Below, one piece after another: positions 61,757 through 64,000 of a stretch of 64,000 nt of DNA (the stretch's first letter is position 1; each line of letters opens with the position of its first letter). Origin of the DNA: Chitinophaga sp. S165 (GTDB taxonomy: Bacteria; Bacteroidota; Bacteroidia; Chitinophagales; Chitinophagaceae); NCBI RefSeq assembly GCF_003182155.1, contig NZ_QGTG01000003.1, positions 310,001-374,000 on the forward strand, in the 5' to 3' direction. The position numbers were made by a program, and so were the translations under genes. The notes under the pieces are model-generated. The model was not told the DNA's origin, searched no databases, and saw only the letters and a list, made by a program, of their open reading frames with translations.

Positions 61757-63424
61757 ATGACGACGGGGATGAAAAGGAAAGTGTTAAAAGTGCATCCGCA
61801 TGATAACGTGGTGGTGGCGCTTACAGACCTGAAAAAAGGAGAAAGTGTGCAGGAAAATGGACAGGTATATACCGTAACAGAAGATATACCTGCAAAGCAC
61901 AAATTTACAGAAGCAACGCTCAATACGGGAGATGCAATAACTATGTATGGTGTATTGGTGGGTCGCGCAAAGCAGACATTACCAGCCGGGTCTAAAATAG
62001 CCGTGGGGAATGTAAAGCATGCAGCGAGCGACTTCCAGCTGGCATCTGCAAGAAGGACAGCCTGGCATATTCCTGATGTCTCTAAATGGCAGCAACGCAC
62101 ATTTATGGGATATCACCGTGCAGACGGCAGCGTTGGTACCGGCAACTACTGGCTGGTGATCCCGATGGTGTTCTGTGAAAACAGGAATGTGGATGTATTA
62201 AGAGAAACGCTGGTTGACGAACTGGGATATGGCCGTCCGAAGAAATACGCCGGATTCGCCCGTATGCTGGCAGAAAAATACAAACAGGGTGCAGACGCTA
62301 ATGGCATACTGGAAACAGTTTATACGGAAGATGATGCTGCAACACTACAACCCCGCCTCTTTGAGAATGTAGACGGTATTAAGTTCCTGACACATGAAGG
62401 TGGTTGTGGCGGTATCAGGCAGGATGCACAGACCTTATGCGGACTGCTGGCAGGATATATTACACATGCGAACGTAGCGGGTGCTACCGTGTTAAGCCTG
62501 GGATGCCAGAATGCACAGATCACCATGCTGGAAGAGGAGATCAGGAAACGTTCGCCTCAGTTCAGCAAACCGCTTTACATATTGGACCAGCAGCAGACCG
62601 GAACAGAGCAGGCTCTGATCACTGCGGCCGTAAAGCAGACTATGGCGGGATTGATCCAGGCCAATACGATCACCCGTCAACCTGCCCCATTATCCAAGCT
62701 GTGCATAGGGCTTGAATGCGGCGGTTCCGATGGCTTTTCCGGGATCTCTGCTAATCCGGCTATCGGTTATACTTCCGACCTGCTGGTGGCTTTGGGAGGA
62801 TCTGTGATCTTATCCGAGTTCCCGGAACTATGTGGCGTGGAACAGGAACTGAGCGATCGTTGTACAGATGAAAAAGATGCATTACGTTTTATAGAACTGA
62901 TACGCACTTACGCACGCCGCGCAGAAGAAGCCGGCTCCGGTTTTGATATGAACCCGTCACCGGGAAATATCAAAGACGGTCTGATCACAGACGCTATTAA
63001 ATCGGCCGGTGCAGCCAAGAAAGGCGGAACATCGCCGGTAGCGGCTGTGCTGGATTATCCTGAAAAGGTGACCAAACCTGGTCTTAACCTGCTTTGTACC
63101 CCCGGCAATGATGTAGAGTCCACCACTGCCGAAGTTGGGTCCGGAGCAACTATCGTATTATTCACAACCGGACTGGGTACACCTACCGGCAATCCTGTGA
63201 CGCCCGTCATCAAGCTATCCAGTAATACGAAACTCTATGAGCGTATGCCTGATATTATTGATATCAATACAGGTACTATCATCGATGGAGAAGAGTCCAT
63301 TCCTGAAGCAGGTGAGCGCATTCTTAACTATGTTATCGATGTAGCCAGCGGAATCACCAAAGCCAGGTCCGTTATCAACGGACAGGATGATTTCATTCCC
63401 TGGAAAAGAGGCGTGTCACTGTAA
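61757..63424 (+). CDS. uxaA: Altronate dehydratase
   Basis: 555 aa. N-terminal SAF-type domain about 1-95 (VLKVHPHDNVVVALTDLKKG); then the UxaA/GarD catalytic part: RADGSVGTGNYWLVIPMVFC, HEGGCGGIRQDAQTLCGLLA, LSLGCQNAQ, LGLECGGSDGFSGISANPAIG, VLDYPEKVTKPGL, GTPTGNPVTPVIKLSSN. Full-length two-domain form. The iron-dependent enzyme converts D-altronate into 2-keto-3-deoxygluconate and water. The downstream uxaC starts 19 bp later. Confidence 0.96.
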   Translation: MTTGMKRKVLKVHPHDNVVVALTDLKKGESVQENGQVYTVTEDIPAKHKFTEATLNTGDAITMYGVLVGRAKQTLPAGSKIAVGNVKHAASDFQLASARRTAWHIPDVSKWQQRTFMGYHRADGSVGTGNYWLVIPMVFCENRNVDVLRETLVDELGYGRPKKYAGFARMLAEKYKQGADANGILETVYTEDDAATLQPRLFENVDGIKFLTHEGGCGGIRQDAQTLCGLLAGYITHANVAGATVLSLGCQNAQITMLEEEIRKRSPQFSKPLYILDQQQTGTEQALITAAVKQTMAGLIQANTITRQPAPLSKLCIGLECGGSDGFSGISANPAIGYTSDLLVALGGSVILSEFPELCGVEQELSDRCTDEKDALRFIELIRTYARRAEEAGSGFDMNPSPGNIKDGLITDAIKSAGAAKKGGTSPVAAVLDYPEKVTKPGLNLLCTPGNDVESTTAEVGSGATIVLFTTGLGTPTGNPVTPVIKLSSNTKLYERMPDIIDINTGTIIDGEESIPEAGERILNYVIDVASGITKARSVINGQDDFIPWKRGVSL

Positions 63425-63443
63425 TCACTAACCATTTCAATTA

Positions 63444-64000
63444 ATGTCAACAATGAAGAAGTTCCTGGATGAACACTTTCTCCTGAGTAACACAACTGCA
63501 AAACGTCTGTACCACGATTACGCAAAAGACATGCCGGTAATTGACTATCACTGTCATCTGCCACCGGCACAGATAGCAGCGGATGCCAGCTTTGGCAATC
63601 TCACGCAGGCGTGGCTGTACGGCGATCACTATAAATGGAGAGCCATGCGCACCAATGGCGTACACGAGAGCTATTGCACCGGAAATAAATCAGACCTGGA
63701 GAAGTTTGAGAAATGGGCGGAGACTGTGCCATACACATTGCGCAATCCACTGTATCATTGGACGCACCTTGAATTACAACGCTACTTCGATATTCACGAT
63801 ATTCTAAGTCCGGCCACAGCCACGGATATTTATTATAATGCCAGTGCACAACTGGAGACCAGTGCTTACAGTACGCGTAACTTATTACGTAAAATGAATG
63901 TAGCATTGGTATGCACAACAGATGATCCGGCAGACACACTGGAATATCATCAGCAAATAAGACAGGATGGTTTTGAAATACCTATCCTGCCTGCGTTCCG
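63444..64000 (+). CDS. uxaC: Glucuronate (uronate) isomerase, 5' part, cut by window end
   Basis: Starts at ATG 63444 (MSTMKKFLDEHFLLSNTTAK) and is open to base 64000: 185 complete codons. The metal-binding PVIDYHCHLPP (His36, His38), LYGDHYKWRAMRTNGV, and PLYHWTHLELQRYFDI are the conserved N-terminal elements. It isomerises galacturonate to tagaturonate (and glucuronate to fructuronate), the first step before UxaB and UxaA. It is in the same operon as both. The remaining roughly 280 codons, and perhaps kdgK and eda, should follow beyond the window. Confidence 0.95.
   Translation, partial: MSTMKKFLDEHFLLSNTTAKRLYHDYAKDMPVIDYHCHLPPAQIAADASFGNLTQAWLYGDHYKWRAMRTNGVHESYCTGNKSDLEKFEKWAETVPYTLRNPLYHWTHLELQRYFDIHDILSPATATDIYYNASAQLETSAYSTRNLLRKMNVALVCTTDDPADTLEYHQQIRQDGFEIPILPAF

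Noticed and set aside
1..64000. tRNA or rRNA genes
   Set aside because: I looked for T-arm and anticodon-arm patterns in intergenic regions and found none; the gaps are short and AT-rich.

Overview
The window reads as a chromosomal stretch of a Bacteroidota bacterium, most likely a Chitinophagaceae member close to Chitinophaga. The basis is SusC/SusD pairs, FecR and ECF sigma genes, lipoprotein signal peptides on glycosidases, many two-component and AraC genes, and promoters of the Bacteroidota type (TAnnTTTG at -7, sometimes TTTG/TTG about 20 nt upstream). I see no tRNA, rRNA, CRISPR array, transposase or phage gene.

Layout. (1) 1-1174: 3' end of a susD gene, closed by a bidirectional terminator. 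(2) 1.2-13.4 kb: housekeeping and accessory genes: a sensor protein without an ATPase domain, a universal stress protein, YjbQ, an M1 peptidase, a lactonase/serine hydrolase pair, a metallo-beta-lactamase-fold enzyme, an ECF sigma factor, an SDR with an AraC regulator, and a MOSC-ferredoxin reductase fusion. (3) 13.7-17.5 kb: two poorly characterised genes, a 707-aa beta-propeller-like protein without signal peptide and a secreted transglutaminase-fold protein. (4) 17.5-22.8 kb, minus strand: AraC regulator, TPR lipoprotein, succinate-semialdehyde-type dehydrogenase and a second SDR paralogous to the first. (5) 23.8-34.4 kb: an alpha-mannan utilisation locus (GH92, FecR, STN-containing SusC, SusD, GH76). 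(6) 34.4-35.4 kb: intergenic arrays of an 11-bp GTATAC-centred repeat around an aminoacyl-tRNA editing gene. (7) 35.4-45.2 kb: a salt/osmotic stress island: NhaA, DUF389 membrane protein, MscS channel, a 68-aa protein, a fused glucosylglycerol-phosphate synthase/phosphatase, a universal stress protein and an OmpR-type two-component system. (8) 45.2-48.5 kb: divergent oxidoreductase and GlxA-type AraC regulator, then GAPDH. (9) 48.5-64 kb: a pectin/rhamnogalacturonan locus: LacI regulator, GH43, SusC/SusD, CE12-GH28 fusion, GH105 and the hexuronate isomerase-pathway genes uxaB, uxaA and uxaC (cut by the window end).

How the genes work together. In the pectin locus, extracellular and periplasmic enzymes release galacturonate, and UxaC, UxaB and UxaA take it to 2-keto-3-deoxygluconate. 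A perfect 14-bp LacI-type palindrome lies upstream of its susC. In the mannan locus GH76 should cut the alpha-1,6 backbone and GH92 trim side chains, with SusC/D importing and an STN/FecR signalling arm whose sigma partner is not adjacent.

The most interesting signal is in the stress island. A tandem ATTCTAAT box, repeated with an 11-bp period as expected for OmpR/PhoB-type regulators, occurs upstream of the fused osmolyte gene and in the gap between the universal stress gene and the response regulator, with a degenerate copy upstream of nhaA. In all three downstream-facing cases exactly 32 nt separate the box from a -7-like element. This suggests an undescribed two-component regulon encoded next to its own regulator.
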